Shown here: positions 43,401-55,682 of the stretch, piece by piece
How the letters are laid out: the number at the start of each line of letters is the position of its first letter
Position numbering within the stretch: the first letter of the stretch is position 1
NCBI RefSeq assembly: GCF_013373865.1
Contig: NC_050474.1
Span: 12,463,045-12,527,044, forward strand
DNA length: 64,000 nt
Direction of reading: 5' to 3'
Source of the DNA: Monomorium pharaonis
Taxonomy: Eukaryota; Arthropoda; Insecta; Hymenoptera; Formicidae
The notes under the pieces: model-generated
Databases searched by the model: none
The model's input: the letters and a program-made list of their open reading frames with translations, nothing else
Told to the model about the DNA's origin: nothing
Program-made: the position numbers and the translations under genes

Positions 43401-46400
43401 CACAGTAACGCAAATCCCATGGAAGTACGCGAAGACGATGACGATAATGGGCAAAGAGATATACGCGCTCATCGATACCGGGAGTTACTTATCTCTCATG
43501 AGTAAAGACGAGTACGCGAGAATAGACTCTCCTTTACTCCAGCCAATTAAGACGCGGTTCGATGGATGGGGTTCACCCGCTTACACGGCGCTGGGAAGAT
43601 TTCAGGCGAAAGTCTCAATAGATGGACTCTGTTTCCCGATTAACGTACATGTTTATGCAGATGACGTGTCACGACACGGACTCTTAATCGGATCTGACTT
43701 CCTAAAGCCGAGAAACTTCAGAGGAAGAGGAGGCATGATCTATTTCGATCTCGACGACGAAACGAAGGAAGTGTCTGAAATCTTGCAAATAAACGTGCTA
43801 GACAAAGAAGATGCAACAAAAGTCGATCTTTCTCATATTGAGACCGAGGACGCAAAGAGACAGGTCGTATCACTGATTAGAGGTTACAAGCCTGATAACA
43901 CAACGGAGAAGACGGTGAACATGGTGCTAAAAGACAACGAAGTGGTATATCAGAAGACTAGACGTTTGTCACTCAGCGAGAGAGATATAGTAAACGCTCA
44001 AAGAGAAATATGGGAAGCCAAGGTATTATCCGGCCCTCATTATCTGAATATGCCAGCCCGGTGGTGCTAACTAAGAAGAAAAACGGAACGCATCGGCTGT
44101 GTATTGATTACCGGCTCTTCAATAAGATTGTGCGAGACCGATACTCACTGTCACTGATTGAGGACCAGCTGGACCGACTACAGGATACAAAAATCTTCAG
44201 TACCCTGGACTTGAAAAACCGCTTTTTCCATGTATCTGTCGAGGCCGAGAGCGTCAAGTACACATCTTTTATTGTCCCTGATGGACAATTTGAGTTCCTA
44301 CGTGTTCCTTTTGGCCTGTGTAATTCGCCATCAGTCTTTCAGCGATACGTGAACCCGATTTTCCGAGACGCCACTAGAGACGGAATAATTCTAGTCTATA
44401 TATGGACGATTTAATTGTTCTATCCAATAACTATAAAGACGGAATCAAAAGATTAAACGTGGTACTAGAGACGGCAAGCAAGGCCGGTTTAAATATCAAC
44501 TGGAAGAAGTGCTGTTTCCTTAAGAGACGCGTTAAACTCCTGGGGCACATCATTGAGGACGGGACCGTCCGACCATCGGAGCGGAAGACCGAAGCGGTTA
44601 GGCATTTTCCTGAATCCAGGAATACTCGACAGATTCAAGCTTTCCTGGGGCTAACGGGTTACTTTAGAAAATTCATTCCTGATTACTCGAGGATTGCACG
44701 ACCTTTGTCAAACCTTTTGCGAGCAGGCGTTACATTCAATTTTGGCACCAATGAAAAAGAAGCCTTTGAGTTATTAAAGAAACACCTCAGTCGTCAGCTT
44801 GTACTTAGTCTATATCGAACCGGAGCTGAAACAGAACTCCACACGGATGCCTCAAACTATGGATACGGGGCCATCCTCTTGCAGCGTGATGGAAGCGACG
44901 GTCTGTTGCATCCCATTTATTTCGCAAGCGGCAAAACGACGCCAACTGAAGAAAAATACTCCAGCTATGAGTTGGAAGTGCTGGCTATCATTCGAGCACT
45001 TAGACGATTTCGAGTGTATTTGCTGGGTATACATTTTAAAATTGTGACCGACTGCAAGGCTTTCACGATGACGATGAGCAAGAAGGACCTTTGCGTACGT
45101 GTAGTACGATGGGCGCTGCTACTAGAAAAGTTCCAGTACACAATAGAATACAAATCTGGACAAAGTATGAAGCATGTTGATGCCCTAAGTCGACATCCTC
45201 TTCCTGCCTGCTTGACGGTGGACGAGAGTGAGGACAGTCTAACGGCACGACTCAGAAGCGCGCAAAGAAACGACGAGGAATTAAAAGAGAAGATCGAGAA
45301 AGCAAAAAAAGGAAAGCTCGACGGTTATACGATGCAACGTGGCTTATTACACAAAGATGATGGAGACGAGACACGCTTGGTGGTCCCCAGATCAATGCAA
45401 CTGCAATTAATACAAAAGGCGCACGAGCGAGGCCATTTCGCTGTCAACAAAACAGACACTTATTCGGAAAGATTACTGGATACCGCGGCTGAGAGGGAAG
45501 GCGGAGAAAGTGGTTCGGAACTGCCTTCCATGCATCTTGGCCGAACGACGACGAGGAAAACAAGAAGGGTTTCTCAACCCAATTGAGAAAGGAAGCGTAC
45601 CCCTCGACATTTTCCATATTGATCATTTGAGCCCATTGCCCTCGACAAAAAAATCTTACGTTCACATCTTGGTTGTAGTGGACGCATTCACCAAGTTTAC
45701 TTGGCTCTACAAGTCAAACTCGACAACATTAGCGGAGGTTCGATCTGCTGCGGAAGCAATCATACATCTTCACCAATCCTCGGAGAATCATCTCCGATAG
45801 AGGAACAGCTTTCACGTCCAAAGAATTTCAGAGCCACTGCCGTGAGGAGGGCATTGAGCATATGCTAATAACTACAGGAGTACCGAGAGCCAACGGCCAA
45901 GTAGAAAGGGTAAATCGCACCCTAATCCCACTATTGACTAAACTATCAGCACCCAAACCAAGCGAATGGTACCGATATCTAGAAACAGCCCAGAGATACC
46001 TCAACGCGATGCCGCATCGGAGCACGGGAGCGACACCGTTTCGATTAATGTTCGGGGTGGACGTCCGCCTGCAAGACGATCTACAGATTAAGGAGCTGCT
46101 GAATGATGAACTGATCGCCTCATTCGATAACAAGCGAGGAATTGCGAAGCCGAGCAAAGGAAAATATCCAAAAAATGCAGTCAGAAAACAGACGGAACTT
46201 CAACAGGCACCGGTCTTCCAATACTGGGAAGGCGATATTGTCGCTATTCGCCGTACGCAACACGGACCTGAATGCAAATTCGCGCCTAAATTTCTTGGCC
46301 TTTACGAGATCACCAAAGTCTTACATAACGACCGCTACGTGGTACGACGGATCGGAGAAGGAGAAGGACCCAAGCAGACCTCATCTGCAGCTGACTCGCT

Positions 46401-46506
46401 GAAGCCTTGGATTAGTGAGGACAACGAGGATTTGCTTCGCAGCGATCAAGAGGACGAGAGTGTCGGACATTCGGGGCGAATGCCCAGTCAGGACGGCCGA
46501 ATGTGA
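43400..46506 (+). pseudogene. Gypsy element 1 pol (PR-RT-RH-IN), frameshifted
   Basis: Protease: YALIDTGSYLSLMSKDE near 43464. RT: SPVVLTKKKNGTHRLCIDYR (44060), FSTLDLKNRFFHV (44200), FLRVPFGLCNSPSVFQRY (44295). The active-site box is split near 44395-44410: one frame ends just before the MDD and the next begins with it, so two extra bases lie in the box. RNase H: LHTDASNYGYGAILLQ (44840). Integrase: zinc-binding HERGHFAVN (45425), core FHIDHLSPLPS (45610), then QVERVNRTLIPLL (45900) and a C-terminal region to 46506. Further shifts lie near 44030, 45470-45510 and 45800. Inactive. Confidence 0.88.
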
Positions 46507-46756
46507 AAGTGCGTGTACGACTACGACACACGGTTACTGGCGTGGATGGGTAAGGCAGATCGGGGCCTTATCACGATGTGTGGCGTGCGCGTCGTAGGAG
46601 GGCGTGATGAGAGGCGACAGCATGCGCAGACAGAGGTGCGCAGAAAAAGGAGACAGACGGGAAGGGACTGCCCGAGAGATCGGCAAGAATGATTTGTACG
46701 ACCGCGTCCTCGCAAAAGATCCGTTTGAAGCATCATAAATAAAACCCAATACTTCA
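46502..46756 (+). repeat. 3' LTR of Gypsy element 1
   Basis: 255 bp, homologous to 41426-41683; followed by tatatatata. Confidence 0.92.
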
Positions 46757-47097
46757 TATATATATATACCCAGTGAACAATATGTTGTCAAAAAGATCTC
46801 TAAAAGATATCCTATTTCTGAAAATGATAACATAAAGAGACTTCTACAAGGTAAGGGACATAATAATGTCACAATGTTAATCAATGCGCCGTTTTTTGAG
46901 AACAGAAAGATATCATGAAACTGATATCTAAAAGATTTCTTAAATCGGATATCTTTAAACTGAAACTAGAGATAAAAAAATAAAATAAAAATTTCATTTT
47001 AAAAAAATTATTTTTATTAACAATACATACTAAATTTAGGACAAATTTTTATTGATTAATTAAATTTAAATTATATTATTTTATTTTATTCTTACTT

Positions 47098-47175
47098 GCC
47101 GCTGGAAGGTTTTGAACCCGGGACATTAGGATAACGAACCTTGTACTCTATCTGCTACGCCAATTTGACTCATCG
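47098..47175 (-). repeat. tRNA-derived SINE head or tRNA pseudogene
   Basis: Read on the minus strand, tggcgtagcagatagagtac is an A-box-like D-arm and cccgggttcaaaacc is a B-box/T-arm, about 45 bp apart as in tRNAs. The acceptor stem does not pair, so it is a tRNA-derived repeat rather than a working tRNA. Confidence 0.6.
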
Positions 47176-47498
47176 ATATGAGTACTTGTTATTGTCTACT
47201 TATACCTATATGTTATAAACTGACGCAATTATATTATTTTTTGTAAAAGCAATTAAATTTGGAAAATCTTAAAAATAAATAGCATTAATTTATTTACTTA
47301 TTAATATTTTATTGTTAAATTAATCTTTTTCCATAAATCTCCACCTTAATAATTTGATGGAAATTGCGATTTATTTAGCACTAATACTTTGAAGCGTTTA
47401 AATGGTTAATTAGATGGTTAACTATATATATGTTCAGACTTCAAATGATTTTTTGCAGCGCTAAGTTTCCAAACCCTTCACCGGCAAAAAAATATACA

Positions 47499-48140
47499 TG
47501 ACTGATCCACGAAAGTATATTCATCCAATGTACACAGAAAGTACATTTGTATACATTTCGATAAGTATATGCACGTACATATATGTACCATGTACATATG
47601 TACATTCGAAGTGCATCAGAAATATCCTAGACAGATCCATAAAAGTATATTCATCCAATGTGAAAATACATTTAATATGTTCATTTCGACACGTACATAC
47701 ATGCATATGTATATATACAATAGGCGTTTGACATACATCATAAAGTATCCTAGACGGATCTACAAAGGTATATTCATCCGATGTATGTGAAAAGTACATT
47801 TATGTTCATTTCGATACGTGCATGTATATACATTCAATAAGTGTTTGATATACATCGGAAAATATCCTAGACAGATCCACGAAAGTATATTCATCCGATG
47901 TACATTTATGTTTATTTCGACACGTACATGCACGTATGTACATGTATGTAATGCATCGAAAAACATCCTAAACTGATCGATGAAAGTATGTTTGTCCGAT
48001 GTACATGAAAGTACATTTATGTATATTTCAATACGTACCTGCATGTATATAAATACAATATACATACAATGTACATGGGGATGTATAAGTAATTAATCCA
48101 TCGAAGTATATTTATATTATGTACATATGACGTATATACA
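47499..48140 (+). repeat. six-unit tandem array, units of about 100-135 bp
   Basis: Units start with gatccac(g)aaagtatattcatcc-like sequence at about 47500, 47634, 47757, 47874, 47976 and 48095. Each contains a gatgtac...gtacattt(a)tgt..attt(c)gacacgtacatg body. Units are diverged and shrink slightly to the right. Confidence 0.8.
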
Positions 48141-48252
48141 TTTATATCCATCCATAAATATTTATTTTATATATGTATAATGTCCTGTATATACTTTTCA
48201 CTTTATGAATCAAGAATTGATATCCATAGAATATCGTGTGCTATTTGGGAGA

Positions 48253-49866
48253 TTACTATTACCGTTATCAATAGTTATAACAAACGATTCTATCATTTAT
48301 AGGTTATGTTAAACATGGAAATTATAATATTCTATCTTGGATATTGTCTGATAATAATATTATTGTATCAATTAAAGAAAATTTTGAATGCACAACATCA
48401 TGACGCTGAAAGGTGTAAAAAATAGGAAAAAAACACGAAAATTTCCAAAGAAAACATAGCAAATGCCGCCATTTTAAATTTCTTTTACTGAACTGATTTT
48501 TCTTGCTACATTTGTTGAAATGGCATCTACATAGATATATAAATCTATAAAATATGTAGATGTGTGCAGAAATAATAGCAAAAAATATGAAATAATAAGA
48601 ATTATCACCATAAAGACACTATTTTGGATTCGTCATATTAAATTTAATAGAATCATCGTTTACTACTTATTATTCAGATCCAGGTGGCAGAAATAATCCG
48701 ACAGTAAATTTATATAAAGAAATAATATTGAACAAAGAAAAATTTGAGTTTTTCTGAATTCTTTGAAGTTTCTTCTGTCATATTGGGAAAAATAGTAAGA
48801 GATAGTGATAAACTGAAGCTGGATTCAAAATGTGCATATTTGAAAACTATAGGGCATGATGTTTTGCTGAGATTTTTTCTCGAAGAACTTGTGGAATGAA
48901 AAGAAAATAAATTTTTGGTCGTTCTGGGCCAAAACGGGCTAATCTTGATAAATAGCTGTAGCATGAACTAAAACGGGAAATTTTGACTTAAAAATTACAA
49001 AATGGTAGAAGTTTTTTAAAAAGCCTTTTTTCATAAAAAAAGTTATAAGCTCAAAAAATTATTAATCAATCGTTATGATTTTAGTTTGTGCTAGAGCCAC
49101 AGATATGTACTACACATGTTAAAAAATTAAAACACTCGGTAGTTTTTTTAAAGTTTATCCGCCACACTTTTTCAGTACTTTTTTTAATAAAATATATTTA
49201 GATAATGAATTGCATAAATCGATTAAAAAATTTTTTTTCTTGTAATTGAATAATATCAAATTATACTTAAAGTTAAAAAAAATTATTTTATTTGCTTTAA
49301 AAGAAATTGTAAAAAATTTTTTTATTTGTTTTTCTGAGAACAATAAGCCTCCTTAAGTTGCAATGTTTAGCAAATTTTTCTAAAATTAATATTTTTAAAA
49401 TGTTGATCACAATATTTCTCGCTTACTGAGATGATTCCTATACTATTAAAATTAGTTATTTCATTAATTCATTAAATATTACATGATTTTGTTTCAATTT
49501 AATTCTGAATGTTTTTAAGAACGGACAATTACAAAAATCGATCCTTACAGGAATAATTGCATGCGTATATGCGAAATCACTTGCAAATATTTTCGACTTT
49601 TATAATAAGTGCAAGCATTTTTAAATAATAATTGTAAAAACATAATATACATTCATCATCCTTTCATATAAATAAAATTTAGTCGGTTAATCATATAGAC
49701 CATTTTTGGCCCTTATAAGCTCTCCTCCATTCTATTATAAATAGTTATGTTTTAAAGATTTTTTTAATTACTTCTAAAAAATAAAATAATATTCCATTTA
49801 CTCTTTCCATATACACTTCCTTTCTTCTATGTATAAATAATTAATAATAAATTAATATATTATTAC
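48253..49866. other. no gene seen; AT-rich DNA downstream of the CUB gene exons
   Basis: No supported exon or repeat boundary. Could be intron or 3' flank of the CUB gene on the minus strand. Confidence 0.5.
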
Positions 49867-51209
49867 CTAGTGGATCACCTTCTACGGAGAAGAGTTCGAA
49901 GTTTAAGAGTATCTGCTGACTTGGCCGAACTCTTATGAACCAGTTGCAAGTTTTACTAGTTAAGTTTCTTGCCGGACCGTCGTATTTATTCGGGAAATTT
50001 GGACTAGTTATTATACCATAATTTAGACTACTAATATTTGATCCACAATCTATAAGTAATAATTTGAAAGAATTAATATTAGAAATAACAATTCAACTAT
50101 ATTCTAAAATTAAATTTTTATTTTTTTTAATTATAATCAGTAATTAACATTAACATAATCAAAATTAAAATTGCATATTTAGCAATATACATACTTATAA
50201 AGCATATTACATTATATTTATATTGTTTAATTTGAAATTAATGTTATACAGGGTGTCGGTAAAACTTTATACAACGCTCACAAGTAGGTAGAGCACATTA
50301 AACTGAACAGAAAAGTCCTTTATCGTTTTGCAATTTTCGCAATAGTTAATAAGTTATTGATTACACGAGGACACAAAAAAAGTGGTTGGTCCGGCGAACC
50401 AGACTAGTCAATTCTTATGTATTTTGACTTCCTGTTTGTAAACGTTGTATAAAGTTTTACACGACACCCTGTATAACTATAAACTTGGTGTTTATAGTTT
50501 ACCGTAGGAAAGATATAAAAATTTTTAATTTAATTTAATTTAAAATTCGTTTTTTAATTTAATTGAAATAATGTAACAATATAATTTTCAGATTTAGAGT
50601 TAAGTATGGAAATATTATAAATTTAGTTTTTTTTTCTTTTCTACAAAAAACATCAAAGTTTATAAGCGTACCTCCAAAAATAGGTTTAGCGATCTCAAAA
50701 GTATAACGTGCTTTGAAGCCACTGTAAACAAGCTCAGAATCGGAATGTAAGATCACTTTTAAGCCAAGGGCACCAAGATTTGACTCCACCGGGCCTGGCG
50801 CGGTAGCGCCACAATATCTCCCTATCAACTTTTCTGTATCGTCCCGATACATATTGTAAATCTCCAACCAGTCTTCCTGGCAGAGTTCGTATCTGATAAA
50901 TAAATCAAATAACATTGATTTTAGTATGTAACGTAATATGATATGTAATTGTAATTCACTCACCCGTAACGTCCCACTGTGACATTATCGTTTCTTGTGC
51001 GAACCTTAAAGTGATCGAAAATCAAAGCAACCTGTTCGTTTGGCGTTGCCAAGAAGAAATACGTGCAATTTGTGTCGCTCGGATAATTACTAGGATATCG
51101 CGGTGAATTAAATTCACCACGTTTACGAGAAGAACTGCGATAAGTGAACGTACAACTGCCATCGGGCGCCGCAGTGCCTGGTATCTTATATTCCGTTTCA
51201 AAAACGTAC
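49867..51209 (-). CDS. CUB-domain protein, three internal exons
   Basis: Minus-strand exons 50964-51209, 50672-50892 and 49867-50049 have AG acceptors, GT donors and compatible phases, and stay open throughout. The first two make one CUB domain: CTFTYRSSSRKRGEFNSPRY, YPSNYPSDTNCTYFF, then CQEDWLEIYNMY, IGRYCGATAPGPVES and VYSGFKARYTFE. The third exon begins a second CUB domain: CGSNISSLNYGIITSPNFPN, CNWFIRVRPSQQILLNFELF. CUB domains are extracellular, disulfide-bonded binding modules. The strong, chemically conservative pattern suggests a functional gene, perhaps of the suppressor-of-lurcher/neto class of receptor-associated proteins; that name is inference. Start, end and other exons lie elsewhere. 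A MITE sits in the intron between 50049 and 50672. Confidence 0.82.
50249..50471. mobile_element. mariner-type MITE in a CUB gene intron
   Basis: CAGGGTGTCGGTAAAACTTT opens a 223-bp element whose end, aaagttttacacgacaccctg, mirrors it. TA flanks both sides (50247-50248 and 50472-50473). The left inner part resembles family B (agcaggtagagc..aa.ctgaacagaaaagt). Confidence 0.88.
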
Positions 51210-52858
51210 CTATCAATGATATAGTAATATTATATTATATGTTACATATATCACATTTAAAACATAAGCAAATCTTAGATAGCAATTTGCTGACAGCATT
51301 GCAAACCAAAGTGTATAATAAGTACACACTTATATGTATAACATTATGCATTTATATGTGTAATTTTATTTTACTTGTAAAAATAATACACTATGCTGCA
51401 TAAAAAATTATTTTTCACATTTAAATATGTAACTTAACACGTTTTATTGTGATTTTTTTTTAACTGAATAAACTCATTTATTTAAAAACCATTACATATG
51501 AAAGAGTAACATTTGTAAAATATGTAATACTTTTTTCATTCAAAAATATTTAAAAATAAGTAAAAAGCGGGAACTAATCGGGGACGTTTTCAAAATAATT
51601 TGTCTTGCGGTGTTCACTCTAACTCATAGGTTATACAAAATAAAAAACGGATTTTGTTAGTAACTTATTTTCTCTTGTCCTTTAACGAAGGATTTTGAAA
51701 AATTTTCACAAAATAGCGTCAATTTAAAATCAAAGTTACGACTTTTGCATTAAAAAATTGGCTATTTTTTATTTCTAAAATAAGCTGTAGTCATTGAAAA
51801 ATAAAATCCTTCGTTCAAGGACAAGCTTTTTATATCTAAAATAAGTGTGCAAAATTCTATTAAGATCATTGCAATAGTTTTTGATGCTATTTGAAGCTAT
51901 TTCATGAGATTATCATATTATTATTATTATATTTATTATTTAAATTTTCAAAAAAAAAAACAGTAAGAAATTTTATTCTGAAAAATTGTTGGCTGTTATA
52001 CCAAAATTCTTTTTCTTTTAAGCCGGTGTATGTTGCTGTTGATAAGTTTACCGAGGTTCATCATTTTTTAAATTCAGCAGACTATCGTATAAAAACTTGG
52101 CAGTTCATATCAAACAATTCATATCAAAAGGGTTATCTGAAGATGTACTTTCTAGTTTTTCAAGTATGTCTCTATCTTATGGCAGGCCAGGTAAGAGAAT
52201 AGTTATAAGTGTTATAATTTTATTTAAAAAAATACTGTATTGCAACTGTGTGGCTCTTAAATTAAGATATTGTACAACCGTATCTTTTTTAGATTATTAA
52301 AATAGGTAAAAAGCATGAAATCTTGTCTGAAACAACAAAATACACAATTTATGTCACCCAGCTGGCCTGCCGATGATGTGGTCAGAGGCTGCAATATCGG
52401 ATATATATTCATACGGAGGCCCAAGTATTATTTGTAAGGATTATTTGTTTTAGTCTATTTAGTAACTGTCATGCATTTCACACAAGTTCGATATGTCGAT
52501 AAGACACAGAAATATACCGATAAGGCTCTTAGTCAAATCAAAAACTAAATCAAAAAGTAAATATTAAAATACTTTATTATTCTCAAAACAATTAATTCTA
52601 ATTAATACCATTCTTTTCATACATTTACAAAGATCACATTCAAAATTTTTATTCATATTTTTGATTCTCTAACTCATTTTTTTGTAAATCGAGACATACA
52701 TGAGACGAAAGACTACAAAATGACTACGAGTCGATTTCTCAAATATGGTATAACACGTCATCCCATATTTTACTTTTCATTCTTTTTGCATCAATTTAAT
52801 ATAGCATTATATAGCAATAACATTATATTGCTATTTTATAGTTAAAATTGTAGTGGGT
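51210..52858. other. no gene seen; intronic or 5' flank of the CUB gene
   Basis: AT-rich. An imperfect inverted pair (tcctttaacgaaggattt near 51677 and aaatccttcgttcaaggaca near 51806) forms a ~150-bp hairpin. No supported exon was found, though a small exon could be missed. Confidence 0.5.
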
Positions 52859-53465
52859 ACGGCGGAGGAGAGGAAAATTAAGGACGGGAGAGTGACTAAT
52901 GAGAGGGGAGGCGTGGAGAATGAAGGAGTTAATTAAGGTTAAGGTTATGGAGGCAAAGGGTATGGAGGAGATGGGACTTAGAAAGAGAGAGGAAGTGAAG
53001 ATAATACGGAAGCAGAAAACAGAGAAGAGGACAGAGAGAGGGGCAGGAGAGGAGGAAGGAAAGGTGAGGAGGAGAGAAGGAGGAGAGGGGTTGAACGGAG
53101 GAGCGGGTGAGCAGGAGGTCAGGGAAAAATTGGAGAGAGAAGCGGGCGGCAAGGAGGAGAGGCAAAGGGAGAAGCAAAGAGAGAAGAAGAGAAGGAACGA
53201 GCAGGGGGGAAAAAAGGAGGCTAGAGGAAGAGAGCGAGCGCAACTGAAGGAGTAGGAAGTTGAAAGAATGCGTACGAGCGAAGGAAGAAAAGGTTATATG
53301 TATTGTAAAATGTATTGTATATATATATATATATATTGTAAAAAGGTGTAGAAAATGTACAACATGTAAGAGAGTAGAAGGAGGAAGTGATGTATGGGGT
53401 TTGGTGCACCCCACAAAATCCGGCCCTCCATTTGGGAAGCCCGGAATAAACTCTATCAGTTAAGA
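52859..53465 (+). other. purine-rich open segment with retroelement-like 3' end
   Basis: The frame 52899-53255 is almost entirely Arg, Glu, Lys and Gly (gag/aag repeats), with no domain. The downstream end ccacaaaatccggccctcc..gggaagcccggaataaac resembles the 3' end of a retroelement transcript. Could be a LINE or TRAS/R1-like remnant; unproven. Confidence 0.3.
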
Positions 53466-53504
53466 TTGTCGTTAAATTGTAATGGTAGATTTATATTGAT
53501 TATT

Positions 53505-53795
53505 CTTTTGCAATTATTGATAATAAACCTATTTTGTCCATGTTTCAATTAATGCCCTTGAAACATATAATCGTGTGCCAGTTTGTAATAGAAAATAAAA
53601 GCGTAGTTCTTACGGACATTTCTCAAGTTTGTCAACATTGCAGGTGACAGCTTGTGTTTCTTAAAGGCCATAGATCACATTCACAATTTCCATAAGAGTC
53701 ACGCTTTTATTTCCCATTACAAGCTGGCACATGAATGTATGTTCCAAGAGCATTAAGTGAAACATGGACAAAATTATTATCAATAACTGTAAAAG
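53505..53795. mobile_element. palindromic MITE
   Basis: The left arm (attgataataaacctattttgtccatgtttcaatt ... gtgccagtttgtaat) is mirrored by the right arm (attacaagctggcac ... aagtgaaacatggacaaaattattatcaat). The arms are about 100 bp with a ~90-bp centre. No coding capacity. Confidence 0.75.
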
Positions 53796-54379
53796 AACTA
53801 CTAAAAGAAACACTAAACATAATTATAACAGTACAATTACAATTTAACTACAAATAAAAATTTTTTTGAATGTGATTTTTGTAAATGTATAAAGAGAATT
53901 GTATTAATTATAATAAATTGTTTCGGCAACAACAAAGTATTTAAATAATTACTTTAGTTTTTCGATTTGACTAACAAAGGAACGGACAAAACTGTTTCTC
54001 ACCGATTTTAATGAGCTTTGGATATATTGTAGAACATAAAAAAATATTAGACTCATATTTTTTCTTAGCTGCGTTTAGGGATTGAAACCACCCCTCGAAA
54101 ATAATGCATTTTTTCGTTTTTGGCGAACATCTTTAAAAATATAAGGTTTACGAAAAAATGTGTTACAAAAATTTTATGGCATTTTATACTCTTCACAATA
54201 GCATATTTAGATTTTTCAAAAATTTCAAATTTTTTAATTTACCCTACCCCACTCCTTTTTTTCAACATTTTGAAAATTTTGAAAATTTAAAGAGCATTAA
54301 AAGCCGAAAAAAGAGCATTAAATTGGGCGTAATTTTTACGTCAAATCTAGCCTGGAAAAACACATCTCTTGTCTTACGT
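53796..54379. other. no gene seen; AT-rich spacer
   Basis: Simple AT-rich DNA with a short open frame around 54158-54382 rich in Phe and Lys, which is not credible as a gene. Confidence 0.5.
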
Positions 54380-55345
54380 TAAGTTCACATTGTTTTGTAT
54401 AAGCTTAAATTCAACAAAAATGCTCTCTCAACTGCATTAAAGATCAAATTTGTGACTGCTCTTATTTTGATGCACATAGACTATTGTTGTCTGGTTTATC
54501 ACGGTGATGAGTTGAATACGGTGCTATAACGACTAGTGAACTACTGCATCAGGATTATTTTTAACCTACGCTTTGATGTTCATATCACGCTATATAGCCA
54601 TCAGCTGAGTTGGCTCTCTGTGGAGAATAGACGACTTTATTTTTTTGGTTGTCAAATGTTTCGTATTCTTCACATGCATTCGCCCTCTTATCTTTCTGAG
54701 ATGTTCACCTTTCTTGAATCACTGTTAAGAAGATCAGACCGCCTGTTGGTTCATCACAGATTTTTCATATTCCTCATTACATAGGACTTCTACGTTTAGA
54801 AATTCTTTCCAATTTTCTGCGATTTATTTTTGGCATTTGCTTACGTGTAGTATTACAAAATCCCTTTTTGTTTAGTAGCTTTAAAGAGAGTCTTAACTCA
54901 TCCCTTTTTGCATCGGAATTGGGTTGAGTGCCTATGTTTTGTTTAGTACCCTATGTATTATCACTTAATCTTAATTTTCTTATAATGAACGTTTGTTTTT
55001 TATAGTTTATCTAGTTGTTTTTTTTTCTTATTATATGATTTATATTTTATTTTTTATTTATACTCAGTTGTAGTTTATGCTGCTTGCACATTACTATATT
55101 ATTGTCATGTACTTATTTTACTTTGCTGTAATGCTTAAATATCTTCTGTTATTTCTTACTACTCTAGTTGCAAACTTAGTAATATTCATGCTGTTTACAT
55201 ATTACTTCATTAAGGTTATGTATTATTATTTTACTTCGCTGTAATACATGGCATACATAAGATTGCTATATCTGTTAATTTACTATATCTTTGCCCTTCA
55301 GCTTATGCTTGGGCATAATAAACAAATCAAACCAAATCAAATCAA
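54380..55345 (+). pseudogene. LINE remnant (CR1/Jockey-like), RT C-terminus and 3' tail
   Basis: Translated pieces show the conserved post-RT region of non-LTR retrotransposons: LVTALILMHIDYCCLVYHG (near 54450), a stop, then LVNYCIRIIFNLRFDVHITLY (near 54533) and LSWLSVENRRLYFF followed by PSYLSEMF. The element continues in AT-rich 3' sequence and ends near 55345 with a short tandem tail (aaatc units after cataataaac), typical of this LINE group. The 5' part, including the RT active site, is absent (5' truncation). Confidence 0.75.
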
Positions 55346-55355
55346 ATTTCTCTTT

Positions 55356-55386
<31 letters not shown>

Positions 55387-55682
55387 TTTCTCTCTTTCTC
55401 TCTCTGGAATGAAGTAGTCGAACATCGTTCCGTCTTTATAGTGTGTTTTGAGAAGAAAAGAGAGCAGGAGGGAAGTACAAAAGTGGTGTGGTGATAGTTC
55501 CATAAATCTGCGCCAACAAGAATTGTTATCCAGCCGGGAAATGCAGATTTATAAATAGCTAGATACATTTCTAATCATGTGTGTAGCCGACGTTGTGACA
55601 AGCAAGCACTGACGTGGATGGAATCTGCTAACGTGTAGCGAATTCGATGGCGACGGAGCACGTGTCGACGATCGATAAATTT
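55346..55682. other. TC-rich microsatellite and unassigned DNA
   Basis: A tctctc run at about 55350-55405 follows the LINE tail. No coding signal in the rest. Confidence 0.6.

Larger units (their letters stand above)
41426..46756 (+). mobile_element. Gypsy-type LTR retrotransposon, decayed full-length copy
   Basis: LTRs at 41426-41683 and 46502-46756 begin TGTGAAAGTGCG and end ACTTCA. The interior has gag, protease, RT, RNase H, integrase in Gypsy order. Several stops and frameshifts disable it. It lies in a TA/TG microsatellite, so the target duplication cannot be read with confidence. A primer-site candidate, tgggggttcagccggga, follows the 5' LTR. Confidence 0.92.
46768..48252. other. repeat-rich segment, possibly one nonautonomous element
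   Basis: Starts cccagtgaacaatatgttgtc, similar to the tips of the palindromic MITE family (cccagcaaacac), and may end at gtgtgctatttggg near 48252. Holds a tRNA-like SINE and a tandem array. Single-element status is a guess. Confidence 0.3.

Noticed and set aside
47098..47175. Functional tRNA gene
   Set aside because: A and B boxes are present but the acceptor stem does not pair and the anticodon arm is not convincing; treated as a tRNA-derived SINE.
51891..52300. ORFs that could be a further exon of the CUB gene
   Set aside because: They are on the opposite strand and lack the Cys and aromatic pattern of CUB domains.
54158..54382. Small Phe-rich ORF
   Set aside because: Low-complexity AT-rich sequence without supporting signals.
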